A stretch of DNA of 64,000 nucleotides from Frigoribacterium sp. Leaf263 (GCF_001422285.1 NZ_LMMO01000001.1:782370-846369), one strand, 5' to 3'. Shown: positions 11,910 through 20,737, counted from the stretch's first letter. Translations and numbers: made by a program. The notes: generated by a model from the sequence alone, not told the origin.

Positions 11910-12062
11910 TGTTCATCTCATTTCTGGTGTCCCTGTGGTCACCGTGAGGGGAACTGGTGTCGCACTGCCGTGAATCAGTGCGCTTTCACTCTCGCATCGG
12001 GGGATGGGGGCGTCCAGTCGCCGCCCAGAGGAGTTCGCATTGCGGACACGACCGCTTCGTCT

Positions 12063-12965
12063 TCAGCGCCGTCGCCCGACGAGCGCCTCGCCCAGACGCT
12101 CGGTCTCGGCGCCGTCGACGGGCACGGAGACCCCGTCGAGAGTGGTCACGGGGGCGATCTGCCGACCGCTCGAGACGAGCCAGAGGGCATCCGCCTCGCG
12201 CACCCGGTCGAGTGTCAGCAGCGCGTACTCGACCGTGACGCCCTGCCGTTCGAGCGCCTCGAAGGCGGCCGCCTGGGTGGTGCCCGCCAGGATGCCCAGG
12301 TCGAGGCGCGGGGTCGTGTAGCGGTCGCCGAAGCGGGCGAGCAGCGAGGCCGAGGGCCCCTCGAGCGCGTAGCCGTCACTGCTGACGAAGAGGACGTCGT
12401 CGGCACCGCGGCGCGCGGCCTCGCGCAGCACGCTCTTGTTCACGGCGTACGAGAGGGTCTTCGCCCCCTGCAGCAGCCAGGGGGAGGTCTCGGCGACGTC
12501 GTGTCGGTAACCCCGGTCGAGTGAGACCACCGAGATGCCGTCACGACGCTCGATCGCCGGGTCGTCCATCACGGCGGTGCGCACCCAGGCGGTCGGCGTG
12601 CCGTCGCCGCCCTCGAGCCCGCGGGTCACGACGAGCTTCTGCAGCAGGAACGGGGCCGGCTCGTGCGCGGCCGCCGACGCGAGGCACGCGGCACGGAAGA
12701 CGTCGAGATCGAGTTCGGGCAGGTCGAGCATCGCCGCCGACCGGGCGAGGCGCAGGAGGTGCGGCTCGAGCGCCTGCACCGCCCCGTCGACGACGCCCAG
12801 GCCCTCGAAGACGCCGTCACCGCGGGTGACGCCGAGGTCGGTGACGTGGATGGTGACGAGGTCGGGGTCGACGAGCCGGTAGCCGACGTCGGACGGGCCC
12901 TGGACGGGCATGCCCCGCATGGGCCGGTCGACTACGGCGACGGTGGCAGGGGGCTGAGCGGTCAC
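12063..12965 (-). CDS. pabC: Class IV aminotransferase / 4-amino-4-deoxychorismate lyase-like
   Basis: This 300-residue GTG-start protein is PLP-dependent. TRGDGVFEGL is the class IV signature region, the Schiff-base Lys is in LLQGAKTLSYAVNKS, and the RGADDVLFVSSDGYALEGPSASL stretch binds PLP. Family members either cleave aminodeoxychorismate to p-aminobenzoate (folate synthesis) or are branched-chain/D-amino acid aminotransferases. The ADC lyase reading is the common one for this actinobacterial length class but is not proven here. The Shine-Dalgarno GAGGAG precedes the GTG and derives from a degenerate copy of the dispersed element. Confidence 0.75.
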   Translation of the reverse strand: MTAQPPATVAVVDRPMRGMPVQGPSDVGYRLVDPDLVTIHVTDLGVTRGDGVFEGLGVVDGAVQALEPHLLRLARSAAMLDLPELDLDVFRAACLASAAAHEPAPFLLQKLVVTRGLEGGDGTPTAWVRTAVMDDPAIERRDGISVVSLDRGYRHDVAETSPWLLQGAKTLSYAVNKSVLREAARRGADDVLFVSSDGYALEGPSASLLARFGDRYTTPRLDLGILAGTTQAAAFEALERQGVTVEYALLTLDRVREADALWLVSSGRQIAPVTTLDGVSVPVDGAETERLGEALVGRRR

Positions 12966-13266
12966 GACGGGTCTCCTCGGCTGGGCGACAGCGCGCCCTC
13001 GACACCAGCATGCCCGACACCACCGACACGGCGATCCTCCGGTCGACGTTCCTAGTCCGTCTAGTTAGTGCTTCTAGGTAAAAGCCCTTCTGATCTGGAC
13101 TTTTCACGCCACCGAATGCTGGTGGCACACAGGTTGGCACCGTAACGTGGAACACGCCCGGCTCGAACGGGCTCGTGGCACCCCGCAGGCGCGGAGCTTC
13201 ACACGCAGGGGCGCTGTCTGCGGGGGGTCACCACGAGCGCCCATGTGCCGGTCGCCCGAGCCGGCC
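12966..13266. other. Spacer with a locally A+T-rich stretch
   Basis: Bases 13053-13145 are only about half G+C, unlike anything nearby, and read like foreign or relic DNA (CTAGTCCGTCTAGTTAGTGC and following). No gene with supporting codon bias is present. The frame on the minus strand through this stretch has no proper end within the region and overlaps the aminotransferase gene. Confidence 0.4.
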
Positions 13267-14283
13267 TCAGCCGCTGAGCGGGTGCGACCCCTCGTGCTCG
13301 GCGCCGGTGGCGAGTCCGCCGATGAACTCGCCCAGGGTCTCGTCGGCGGTCCGGGTCGGCGTCCATCCGAGCTCGCGCCTCGCCTTGTCGGTCGACATGG
13401 TCGGGATCTTCGCGGCGATGTCGAGCCAGCCGGGCTCGGTCGGCTGCAGCCGCAGCAGCCAGGTCAGCAGCACGACGGCTCGAAGTGCCCGGTACGGCAC
13501 CGGGACGACTCGGCTGCCGAGCACACGTGCGACGACGTACGGGTCGACGAGACCCTCCGTGGCCAGGTTGAAGGCGCCCCCGGCGCGACGGTCGACTGCG
13601 CGCCAGAAGGCGTCCGCGACGTCGTCGGCGTGGACGATCTGGGCGACGAACCGGGGCGACAGGGGAAGGAACGGCGGGCGGAACCGGCTGAGCCAGGTCG
13701 TCGGCACCCAGCGCCCGGCGAACAGCCCGACGATCTCGCGTGCGGCCGCCGCCTGGAGCACGAGCCCCGGTCGCATCCGGGTGACGACGACGTCGGGGTG
13801 CTGGCGAGAGAAGCGGTCGAGCACGCTCTCGTTGGTCGCCTTGTACGACGAGTAGCTCGAGCGGCGCACGCCCCGGGTCTTGTACGACTCGTCGACACGG
13901 CGCCCCTTGGGGCCGCGACTGTAGGCGCCCACCGAGCTCGCGACGAGCACATGAGGCACGCGGGCGCGCACGACCGCATCGAGGACGTGGGAGGTGCCGG
14001 TCACGTTCGTCCGGTACATCGCGTCGCGATCGTGGCTGGGCTGCAGTGCCCAGCCGAGGTGGACGACCGCGTCGGCCCCGGCGAAGGCCACGGCGAGCTG
14101 CTCGGGGGCGGCGTCCGCGCCGATGTCGATGCCGTACCAGGTGACGTCGCCGTAGGGCGGCGACGCGGAGCGCGGGCCGCGACGGGCGATCCCCACGAGT
14201 TCCGTCACGCTCGGTTCGGCCTGCAGGCGGGTGAGGAGGGCCGTGCCCAGGTTGCCCGTTGCTCCGACGACGACCACGCGCAT
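13267..14283 (-). CDS. NAD-dependent epimerase/dehydratase (extended SDR)
   Basis: The start ATG at 14283 follows a strong GGGAGGA site and begins the Rossmann motif MRVVVVGATGNLGTAL. Upstream in-frame sequence is low complexity and excluded. The 338-residue protein carries the extended-SDR elements GADAVVHLGWAL, SSVGAYSRG, and a YxxxK-like SSYKATNES. The C-terminal half is a substrate lobe. It acts on an unknown, probably nucleotide-linked or lipid, substrate. It has no partner genes; it is flanked by spacers. Confidence 0.8.
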   Translation of the reverse strand: MRVVVVGATGNLGTALLTRLQAEPSVTELVGIARRGPRSASPPYGDVTWYGIDIGADAAPEQLAVAFAGADAVVHLGWALQPSHDRDAMYRTNVTGTSHVLDAVVRARVPHVLVASSVGAYSRGPKGRRVDESYKTRGVRRSSYSSYKATNESVLDRFSRQHPDVVVTRMRPGLVLQAAAAREIVGLFAGRWVPTTWLSRFRPPFLPLSPRFVAQIVHADDVADAFWRAVDRRAGGAFNLATEGLVDPYVVARVLGSRVVPVPYRALRAVVLLTWLLRLQPTEPGWLDIAAKIPTMSTDKARRELGWTPTRTADETLGEFIGGLATGAEHEGSHPLSG

Positions 14284-14559
14284 GCGGGTTCCTCCCGTGT
14301 TGTCCGAACGGGGCGGCGGCTCGACCCCGTGTGCTGCGAGCGTACGCGCGACCGCTGAGCGACCGGCGCGCGGGGTACCCCGCTTCCCGGCGCCGCCGCC
14401 CCTGCCCTGCCCGATGGGTCCTTCGCCCCGAGTGCCCGATGCGCTCTGCGCCCTGCGCCCGCCCTGCGCCCGCCCTGCGCCCAACGCGCCCCGCGCCCCG
14501 CGCCCAGCGCGCCCCGCGCCCAGCACTCAGCGCGCCCGGCGCTCGGGGCGCACCTCGCG
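14284..14559. repeat. Low-complexity CGCCCTGCGCCC-type spacer
   Basis: Between the epimerase start and the phosphoesterase stop, bases 14446-14550 are built from short iterations of GCGCCC, CCTGCGCCCG and CCCCGCGCCCAGCG. They contain GGCGCTCGGGGCGC-like self-complementary segments. No coding signal is visible. Confidence 0.6.
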
Positions 14560-15435
14560 TCACGCGGCGGGCGGGCCCGCCTCGGCGGCGATCCGCGCCA
14601 CCGTGTCGCGGTCGAGCGAGAAGACCTCGTCGCCGTCGTGCGCGTCGTGCGCCCGGACGACCGTGGTGCGGACTCCGTCGGCCCCGCGGGCGTCGGCCGA
14701 GACGTCGACGACGACGAACCCCGACCCGCGGACGGCGCGCTCGGTGCCCTCCTCGGCGGAGACGTCGGTGTCGTTGGCGACTCCGGGGGCCACGACGACG
14801 GGCACGCCGGCGAGGCCGCCGACGATGTGGTGGTGGTAGTGCCCGGCGAGGACGACGCGGACGTCGGTTCCGTCGATCACCTCGGCCAGCGCCTCCGGGG
14901 CTCGGAGGGCGAGAGCGCGGTGCAGCACGGTCGGCGCGGGCAGCGGAGGGTGGTGCAGCACGAGCACGGTGCCGCGCACGGCGGGCGTCGCGAGCAGCTC
15001 GCGCAGCATCTCGAGCTGCGCGGGGCGGAGGTCGCCGTAGCCGGCCCCGGGCACGGAGGTGTCGAGTCCGACGATGCGCCAGCCGTCGACCTCGACGAGG
15101 CGGTCGAGGGGTCCTTCGGGGTCACCGCCGAACACCTCGGCGAAGCCCTCGCGCCGATCGTGGTTGCCGGGCACGAGCGCCACGGCCGCACGCCGGGCGC
15201 CCGCCCAGGCGCCGAGCCGGGATCGCAGCAGACGGTAGGAGGCGGTGCTCCCGTCGTCCGACAGGTCGCCCGAGCCCACCAGCAGCCGCACCCCCTCGAC
15301 CCTCGCCGCCTCGGCCAGCACCCGGTCGAGGGCGGCGGTGGTGTCGACGACCCCCTGGTGCAGGGTGGCGTCGCCCGTCAGGTGGGCGTCGCTGAGGTGG
15401 ACGAGGCGGAGCGCGCCGGGCGCGAGTGGCTGCAT
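14560..15435 (-). CDS. Calcineurin-like metallophosphoesterase
   Basis: The start is taken at the ATG of MQPLAPGALRLVHLSDAHL. A TACGCT hexamer ends 8 nt before it and there is no Shine-Dalgarno site, so the mRNA is probably leaderless. The 291 residues show the dinuclear metal motifs in order: SDAHL, GSGDLSDDG, GNHD, LVLHHPP and LAGHYHHH. The pattern fits the cyclic-nucleotide phosphodiesterase/3',5'-cAMP phosphodiesterase (CpdA-like) branch, but substrates are diverse. Confidence 0.85.
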   Translation of the reverse strand: MQPLAPGALRLVHLSDAHLTGDATLHQGVVDTTAALDRVLAEAARVEGVRLLVGSGDLSDDGSTASYRLLRSRLGAWAGARRAAVALVPGNHDRREGFAEVFGGDPEGPLDRLVEVDGWRIVGLDTSVPGAGYGDLRPAQLEMLRELLATPAVRGTVLVLHHPPLPAPTVLHRALALRAPEALAEVIDGTDVRVVLAGHYHHHIVGGLAGVPVVVAPGVANDTDVSAEEGTERAVRGSGFVVVDVSADARGADGVRTTVVRAHDAHDGDEVFSLDRDTVARIAAEAGPPAA

Positions 15436-15449
15436 GGGTCGAGCGTAGG

Positions 15450-15845
15450 TCAGTGCGCGAAGCCGTCGGCGGGGGCGAGCCGGGCGTCGAGTTCGCCGCC
15501 GAGCCGGTCGAACATCCCGGTGACCTCGGCCCACTGCCCGGGCGTCGGCGTGTTGGGCTCGACGTAGAGGCCGTAGAACCAGCGGGGCAGGGCGAGCACC
15601 TCGATCAGCACGGTCTCGCTGCGGTCGAAGAACTGGGTGCCGTCGCGGCGCAGATCGGCGGCGACGAGGGGTTCGCCGGTCACGTGGTGGAACCCGGCCG
15701 CGCGCAGGGCCCTGGCCGTGATCCGTGCCGAGAGTCGCGGCGACGTGCGCCTCGTGGCCCGGTCGCCCACGACCGCTCGCACGTGCGCGAACACGAGCTC
15801 GAAGTCGTGGACGGCGTGCGAGCCGTCAGCGGGCGGACTGCTCAT
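15450..15845 (-). CDS. Uncharacterised protein (131 aa)
   Basis: I do not recognise the family. The frame has good codon bias from the ATG at 15845. Features are a mixed alpha/beta sequence, an Arg-rich stretch (TRRTSPRLSARITARALRAAG) and an aromatic motif LPRWFYGLYVEPNTPTPGQWAEV. No signal or membrane segment. It ends 14 bp before the phosphoesterase start on the same strand, so the two may be transcribed together despite the apparent downstream promoter. Confidence 0.6.
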   Translation of the reverse strand: MSSPPADGSHAVHDFELVFAHVRAVVGDRATRRTSPRLSARITARALRAAGFHHVTGEPLVAADLRRDGTQFFDRSETVLIEVLALPRWFYGLYVEPNTPTPGQWAEVTGMFDRLGGELDARLAPADGFAH

Positions 15846-16028
15846 CGTGACACTGTGCCACCTGCGTCCGACCCCGACGACGCCCAGTTCGGGTCGCCCC
15901 CGGACGGGAGCGGCGGCCGCCTCTTCCCTCGGCCGACCCTGCGGTGCCAGGATGCCCCTACGGCTGCCGCAGGCGCCGCCCCCGCCCGGCTCGACGACGT
16001 GCCGGGCGCCCGTCCGAGGAGGAACATC

Positions 16029-16442
16029 GTGCCCACGCAGCTCACCCCGTACCTGGCCTTCCGCGACACCGCCCGCGAGGCGCTCGAGTTCTACCGCTCC
16101 GTGCTCGGGGGCGAGTTCACGGTCAGCACCTTCGGCGAGTACGGCATGGGGGGCCCGGCCGAGAGGGATCGCATCATGCACGGGCAGCTGGTGACCGCGG
16201 GCGGCATGCTGCTCATGGCCTCCGACCGGCCCGACGAGATCCCGCTCGAGTCCGAGAACGCGATCTCGCTGTCGCTCTCCGGCGACGACGCCGACGAGCT
16301 GACCGCCTACTTCACGGGGCTGTCCGACGGGGGCACCGTCGGCGTCCCCCTCGAGAAGGCTCCGTGGGGAGACAGCTTCGGCATGGTGACCGACCGCTAC
16401 GGCATCCACTGGATGGTCAACATCTCCGGCGAGGCCGCCTGA
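16029..16442 (+). CDS. VOC-superfamily protein, PhnB-like
   Basis: The GTG start follows a GAGGAGG site at about 16016. The 137 residues show the PhnB/3-demethylubiquinone-like pattern: TPYLAFRDTAREALEFYRSVLGGE at the front and DSFGMVTDRYGIHWMVNIS at the end. Members form paired beta-alpha-beta-beta-beta modules; many PhnB-like proteins lack a known reaction and may be antibiotic- or metabolite-binding. No neighbouring gene indicates a substrate. Confidence 0.85.
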   Translation: MPTQLTPYLAFRDTAREALEFYRSVLGGEFTVSTFGEYGMGGPAERDRIMHGQLVTAGGMLLMASDRPDEIPLESENAISLSLSGDDADELTAYFTGLSDGGTVGVPLEKAPWGDSFGMVTDRYGIHWMVNISGEAA

Positions 16443-16485
16443 TCGCGCGGTCGACCGGACCCGCCCGACGGGCCAGAATGGCGAC

Positions 16486-16872
16486 ATGGACGACGCGAGC
16501 CGCTGCCCCTGCCTGAGCGGAGACGTCTACGGCGACTGCTGCGGCCCCCTGCACGCCGGTGCCGCCGCACCCACCGCCGAGCGGCTGATGCGTTCGCGCT
16601 ACTCCGCCTACGTGCTGCGCGACGTCGCCTACCTGGCCGCGACCTGGCATCCCTCGACCCGACCGGCCGATCTCGACATCGACCCCGGCACGCGGTGGTT
16701 CCGGCTCGACATCGTGCGCACCGAGAAGGGCGGCCCCTTCGACGACGCCGGCGTCGTCGAGTTCGAGGCCCGGTCGACGACGGACGGCGAGGTGCACGTG
16801 CAGCACGAGGCGAGCCGGTTCGTGCGAGACCGCGACCGGCGCTGGCTCTACCGGGACGGCCTCGTCTCCTGA
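16486..16872 (+). CDS. YchJ-like UPF0225 protein with SEC-C motif
   Basis: This 128-residue protein has the N-terminal SEC-C zinc motif (CPCLSGDVYGDCCGP) followed by the YchJ NTF2-like domain: RSRYSAYVLRDVAYLAATWHPSTRP and the aromatic C-terminal RWLYRDG. Its molecular role is not known. A CAGAAT hexamer ends 6 nt before the ATG, suggesting leaderless transcription. The 3' end overlaps the convergent DUF429 gene by 25 bp. Confidence 0.85.
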   Translation: MDDASRCPCLSGDVYGDCCGPLHAGAAAPTAERLMRSRYSAYVLRDVAYLAATWHPSTRPADLDIDPGTRWFRLDIVRTEKGGPFDDAGVVEFEARSTTDGEVHVQHEASRFVRDRDRRWLYRDGLVS

Positions 16873-17759
16873 AGGGACGACGACGGGCCGGAGTCGCGGC
16901 CCGGTGCGGAGGCGGCGGCGACGAGCGGTCGGGGCGGGGGAGCCAGACGCTGCGAGTCGCGAGCCGGCGCGAGGAGCGTCGCGCGCCTCCCTCGCTCGTC
17001 GGGCTCGGTCGTGGCGCCGAGCACCTGGAGGCGCTCCGGCGTCAGGGTCCTGACCGCCGCCGTCCAGGCGCAGACGAGCGCGTCGAGGAGGTCCTCGCGG
17101 TGCTTGTACGCCCGGTCGACGAGGGGCGAGGGCTCGTCGATCAGGAGGCGCGACACCGGGTGGGACGAGAGGCGCAGCGGAGGGGCGGCCCCGTCGAGAG
17201 CCGCCAGCCGGGCGATCAGATCGTCGCAGACGACGGCCCGCGCGGCCCGGCGGTCGGCGAGCGGGAGCGTCGTGTCCGGCCTCTTGTAGCGCGGCCGGCG
17301 GGTCTCGTAGCCGAGCTCGGTCATGCCGACCAGCGTCGTGTACGGGTAGCACTCGAAGTACGACGAGCGGCCGGGCGGCACGGCAGCGACCCCGTCGTCG
17401 TAGACCATTCCGGCGGTCTCGAGGCGCTCGCCGAGGGTGCGTCCGCCGAGCCACGCCAAGGAGGCGCTGCTCGCGTTGGCCGCGACGTGCCAGCGACCGT
17501 AGGCGCGACCGACCTCCCGCTCGCTCGGCCGCATGCCGGTCGCGTTCGGCACGAGCACCGGGGCGTCGATCGCGATGGACGAGCCAGGGGTCGCCCACGC
17601 GTCGATCCACCGGACGACCTCGTCGACGCCGCGCGCCCAGCCGGCGTCGAGCACCGTGCCGTCGGCATCGAGGACGGCGAGGCCCGTCTCGTTCGCGGGG
17701 CGCCCGGGGGACGAGTCGCGCCAGGCGAGGTCGACGCCGACGAAACGGGGTGAGGTCAC
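16848..17759 (-). CDS. DUF429-family protein (RNase-H-like fold)
   Basis: The GTG at 17759 begins TSPRFVGVDLAWRD, the first strand and acidic residue of the DUF429 fold. Other conserved segments are SIAIDAPVLVPN, RPSEREVGRAYGRW, FECYPYTTLVGM and HREDLLDALVCAWTA. The family is predicted to be RNase-H-like, with unknown substrate. Of 303 residues, the last 45 or so (after ERLQVLGATTEPDER) look unconserved and Ser/Pro/Arg-rich, and they cover the 25-bp convergent overlap with the YchJ-like gene. Confidence 0.75.
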   Translation of the reverse strand: MTSPRFVGVDLAWRDSSPGRPANETGLAVLDADGTVLDAGWARGVDEVVRWIDAWATPGSSIAIDAPVLVPNATGMRPSEREVGRAYGRWHVAANASSASLAWLGGRTLGERLETAGMVYDDGVAAVPPGRSSYFECYPYTTLVGMTELGYETRRPRYKRPDTTLPLADRRAARAVVCDDLIARLAALDGAAPPLRLSSHPVSRLLIDEPSPLVDRAYKHREDLLDALVCAWTAAVRTLTPERLQVLGATTEPDERGRRATLLAPARDSQRLAPPPRPLVAAASAPGRDSGPSSSLQETRPSR

Positions 17760-17832
17760 ACGCCCGACGGTACCCGTGCGGGTCGGCGGCGACCCGCCGC
17801 AGCCCCGCCGTCGGACGGCATGCGGGCGCTCC

Positions 17833-17930
17833 GGTGCCTCCGCGTTGCGCCGGCGTGCCCGTGCCGGTGCCTCCGCGCTGCGCCGGCGTGCCCGTGCCCG
17901 TGCCTCGCGCTGCGCCGGGTGCGTGCGAGC
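17833..17930. repeat. 33-bp tandem repeat, nearly three copies, before the ferritin-like/VIT1 gene
   Basis: Copies begin at 17833, 17866 and 17899. Copies one and two differ at one position (CCGCGTTGCG versus CCGCGCTGCG); the third is shorter and diverged. The array fills the divergent spacer up to a GATACT -10-like hexamer at 17934-17939. It may alter promoter spacing or supercoiling, but that is inference. Confidence 0.8.
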
Positions 17931-17945
17931 ACCGATACTGGGGGC

Positions 17946-19139
17946 ATGTCGAGCACACCGACCGGCCCCGCGGCCGCCGCGCCCACCCCCGCCGATCTGC
18001 GACGGTGGCGCCGGTTCCTCGCCGACGAGCGGGCCGAGGAGTCGACCTACCGCTATCTCGCCCGCCGCCGCACCGGTGAGGAGCGGGACATCCTGCTCGC
18101 GCTCGCCGACGCCGAGGCTCGTCACGCCCAGCACTGGCTCGCGCTGCTCGGAGACCGGGTGGGGCGGCCGGCGCGCACCGACCTCCGCACCCGCGTGCTC
18201 GGTCTCCTCGCCCGCCGCTTCGGCTCGATCTTCGTGCTCGCGCTCGTGCAGAGCGCCGAGGCCCGCTCGCCGTACGCGACCGACGCCGATGCGACCGTGG
18301 CGATGGCCGCCGACGAGCGGATCCACGGCGAGGTCGTCCGCGCGCTGGCCGAACGCGGCCGCACCAGGCTGTCCGGATCGTTCCGAGCCGCGGTGTTCGG
18401 AGCCAACGACGGGCTCGTCAGCAACCTCGCCCTCGTGCTCGGCATCAGCGCGACCGGGGTGCCGAACCGCGTCGTGCTGCTGACCGGTCTCTCGGGGCTG
18501 CTCGCGGGGGCCCTCTCGATGGGCGCGGGCGAGTACGTGTCGGTGCGCTCGCAGCGCGAACTGCTCGATGCGTCGACGCCCGACCCCGCCACCCGCGGCG
18601 TGCTCGCCGACCTCGACGTCGACGCCAACGAGCTGGCGCTGGTGTTCCGCGCTCGGGGGATGACGGCGGCCGACGCCGATGCGCGCGCTCGCGCCGTGCT
18701 CGGCGGGACCGACCGGGGCGAGGCGCCCTTCGGCGGTCCGGCGACCGGTGCGCCCGCCCTGCCCGCCGACGCTGCGGCGCCCGAGGGCGACGTGCCCGCG
18801 GGAGCGGCGCCGGGGGATGCCGCGTCGTCGGCGGCCCCGGCCTCCGACGCCCACGAGTCCCTCGGCACGGCGTTCGGGGCGGCGGGCTCGAGCTTCTGCT
18901 TCTTCGCCTCCGGGGCGATCATCGCCGTGCTGCCCTACCTGTTCGGTCTCGAGGGCCTCACCGCGGTCGTGGTCGCCGCCGTGCTCGTCGGCATCGCGCT
19001 GCTCGGCACGGGTGCGGTCGTCGGGCTGCTCTCGGGCGCGAGTCCGCTGCGCCGGGCCCTCCGGCAGCTCGCGATCGGCTTCGGAGCCGCCGCCGTGACG
19101 TACGCGCTGGGGCTGCTCTTCGGCACGGGCGGGGCCTGA
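17946..19139 (+). CDS. Ferritin-like/VIT1 membrane protein (MbfA-type iron/manganese exporter)
   Basis: This 397-residue protein combines an N-terminal ferritin-like helical domain (about 15-140) with a C-terminal VIT1/CCC1 domain. Likely metal ligands are Glu residues in DERAEESTYRYL and the EARHAQHW and DERIHGE motifs. The VIT1 part starts with FGANDGLVSNLALVLG and SGLLAGALSMGAGEYVSV and has about five membrane segments split by an Ala/Pro-rich cytosolic loop (about 265-310). Erythrin/VIT proteins such as MbfA export Fe(II) or Mn(II). The start lies 6 nt after a GATACT hexamer, so it is probably leaderless. Confidence 0.88.
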   Translation: MSSTPTGPAAAAPTPADLRRWRRFLADERAEESTYRYLARRRTGEERDILLALADAEARHAQHWLALLGDRVGRPARTDLRTRVLGLLARRFGSIFVLALVQSAEARSPYATDADATVAMAADERIHGEVVRALAERGRTRLSGSFRAAVFGANDGLVSNLALVLGISATGVPNRVVLLTGLSGLLAGALSMGAGEYVSVRSQRELLDASTPDPATRGVLADLDVDANELALVFRARGMTAADADARARAVLGGTDRGEAPFGGPATGAPALPADAAAPEGDVPAGAAPGDAASSAAPASDAHESLGTAFGAAGSSFCFFASGAIIAVLPYLFGLEGLTAVVVAAVLVGIALLGTGAVVGLLSGASPLRRALRQLAIGFGAAAVTYALGLLFGTGGA

Positions 19140-19276
19140 GCCCTCGAACGAGCGGCAGCGCCCGGACCGCACCCGCGCGACCGGGACCACCCGCGCCTCC
19201 TGCCCGGTCGCGACCCGCGCCTCCAGACGGCAGCGGCCGCACCCGGCGATCAGACCCGGCGAACCCCACCCCGCGG

Positions 19277-20137
19277 TCAGACCCGGCGGTCGAGCTTCCA
19301 GGCGATCCACGCCGTGACGAGCACGACCCCGGCCGCGGCGAGGCGCGCGCCGTCGAGCACGCCGTAGCCGGTCGTGCCGGTGAGGCTCATGTCGCTGCCG
19401 ATGCCGATGCCCCAGACCGCGCCCGAGGTCGCCAGGCAGACGACCACCGCGAGACCGATGATGCTCGAGGTCACCGCGTGCGACTTGACGCCCACCTGGT
19501 CGGTGGTCGTGGTGGGCCGCGACCAGCGGGTGGCGGCGAACCGCACGATGCCGAGCCAGAGCAGGGCGACGGCGCACGAGCCGACGACGTCGCTGCACCG
19601 GTGCCAGCCGTAGGCCACGGTCTGCTCGGCGACGATCGCGGCGAACGCGGTGCCGATGACGAACAGGAGCGGTCGCAGGTGCCGGCCGAAGGCGGTCATC
19701 ACGGCCAGGAGACCGGCGACGGCGATCGTGGCGTGACCGCTCGGGAAGCTGTTGCTGTATAGCTCGCCGGTCAGGTCGGGTCGGGGCACGACCTGCTTGA
19801 GAACCTGCGCGGTCACCGTCGCGCCGATGATGATCACGGCCGACTGGATCGCGGCGCCCGGGCGTCGGCGGATCAGCGCGACCCCGACGGTGAGGGCGAG
19901 GACGGCGAGGACGGCCGTGGGTGAGATCGCGTCGAGGGCCACCCCGGACTGCAGCAGCGTGTCGCCCTCGACCGAGGCGAGGATGCTGTCTTCTATCTGC
20001 TGCCCGGCCGGGGTGAGCACCGCGGCGAAGTAGACGCCGACGAGGGCGGCGAACGAGACGCCCGACGTGACGACCCACCTCGTGGCGCCCGAACGGCGGA
20101 CGGCCGTGGGCGCGGAGAGGGTCGGAGAAGCGGTCAC
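19277..20137 (-). CDS. PAP2-family membrane phosphatase
   Basis: I place the start at the GTG at 20137. A CATTAT hexamer lies 6 nt upstream, and codons further upstream in frame lose their G/C third-position bias. The 286-residue protein has six or so membrane segments and the three PAP2 motifs: KQVVPRPD, SFPSGH, and GWHRCSDVVG. In the third motif the usual SRxxxxxHxxxD pattern is replaced by a related HRCSD form. It probably dephosphorylates a lipid phosphate such as undecaprenyl pyrophosphate. The spacer downstream (19141-19276) holds two copies of the dispersed element. Confidence 0.85.
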   Translation of the reverse strand: MTASPTLSAPTAVRRSGATRWVVTSGVSFAALVGVYFAAVLTPAGQQIEDSILASVEGDTLLQSGVALDAISPTAVLAVLALTVGVALIRRRPGAAIQSAVIIIGATVTAQVLKQVVPRPDLTGELYSNSFPSGHATIAVAGLLAVMTAFGRHLRPLLFVIGTAFAAIVAEQTVAYGWHRCSDVVGSCAVALLWLGIVRFAATRWSRPTTTTDQVGVKSHAVTSSIIGLAVVVCLATSGAVWGIGIGSDMSLTGTTGYGVLDGARLAAAGVVLVTAWIAWKLDRRV

Positions 20138-20298
20138 CGGATAATGAAACAACACCACTGCTGGGCGCAAGCTCCCACCGGGCACCGAATCCGCGGAAAG
20201 ACGAGGGACTCCCAGGTTCGACGGTGCTCGCTGCGATCAGCCTGGGAGGCGCGGGCCGGCCGGGTGAAGACTGGTCACCACCCGATCGAGGAGGATCC

Positions 20299-20583
20299 AT
20301 GAGCACGACGAACAGCAACGAGCCGCAGCAGGGCGGGGTCACCGACGAGGACTCCACGTTCGGAGACCGCGACGACCAGAAGCCCGTCGAGGTGTCGGAG
20401 AACGGCGGGGCGCCCGACGGCGGCACGTCGCCCGACGCGGCGGAGAAGGCCGACGGCGAGGAGGTCACCGGCCGCGACGCGACCGGCGACATGCGCGACC
20501 GGACGGGCACCGCCGACGCCGACGACATCGACGAACTGCTCGGCGAGCGGCACGACGACGCCGAGGGTCCGCGCGCTCCGTAA
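20299..20583 (+). CDS. Acidic, disordered small protein (94 aa)
   Basis: The ATG at 20299 follows GAGGAGGA. The product is about one third Asp/Glu with many Gly, Thr and Ser, has no hydrophobic core, and is therefore probably intrinsically disordered. Codon bias supports it as a real gene. I do not recognise a family. It lies between a PAP2 gene and tRNA-Arg. Confidence 0.6.
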   Translation: MSTTNSNEPQQGGVTDEDSTFGDRDDQKPVEVSENGGAPDGGTSPDAAEKADGEEVTGRDATGDMRDRTGTADADDIDELLGERHDDAEGPRAP

Positions 20584-20601
20584 CCCGCGCCTCCGTCCCG
20601 A

Positions 20602-20631
20602 TTGGCGGGGAGGCCCTGCCTCGTGTAGTGT
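20602..20631 (+). promoter_or_regulatory. Promoter of tRNA-Arg
   Basis: TTGGCG (20602-20607) and TAGTGT (20626-20631) are 18 bp apart. The mature tRNA begins 27 nt later. Confidence 0.5.
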
Positions 20632-20658
20632 TTCCTCTGGCCAATCGGCCGGAGAAAT

Positions 20659-20731
20659 GCGCCTGTAGCTCAACGGATAGAGCATCTGACTACGGATCAG
20701 AAGGTTGGGGGTTCGAGTCCCTCCAGGCGCA
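20659..20731 (+). tRNA. tRNA-Arg (anticodon ACG)
   Basis: The acceptor arms GCGCCTG (20659-20665) and CAGGCGC (20724-20730) pair, with discriminator A. The anticodon loop CTACGGA lies between TCTGA and TCAGA. The T-arm contains GGTTCGAGTCC. It has 73 nt and no encoded CCA. ACG reads CGN codons after A-to-I editing. Confidence 0.96.
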
Positions 20732-20737
20732 CATTCT

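Noticed and set aside
11814-11916. An N-terminal extension of the 83-aa gene starting at 11916
   Set aside because: Those codons have A/T-rich third positions, whereas the overlapping 32-codon frame has coding bias.
17760-20528. The very long minus-strand frame joining DUF429 to sequence up to 20528
   Set aside because: Only the last 303 codons form a recognisable protein. Upstream sequence is antisense to the ferritin-like/VIT1 and PAP2 regions.
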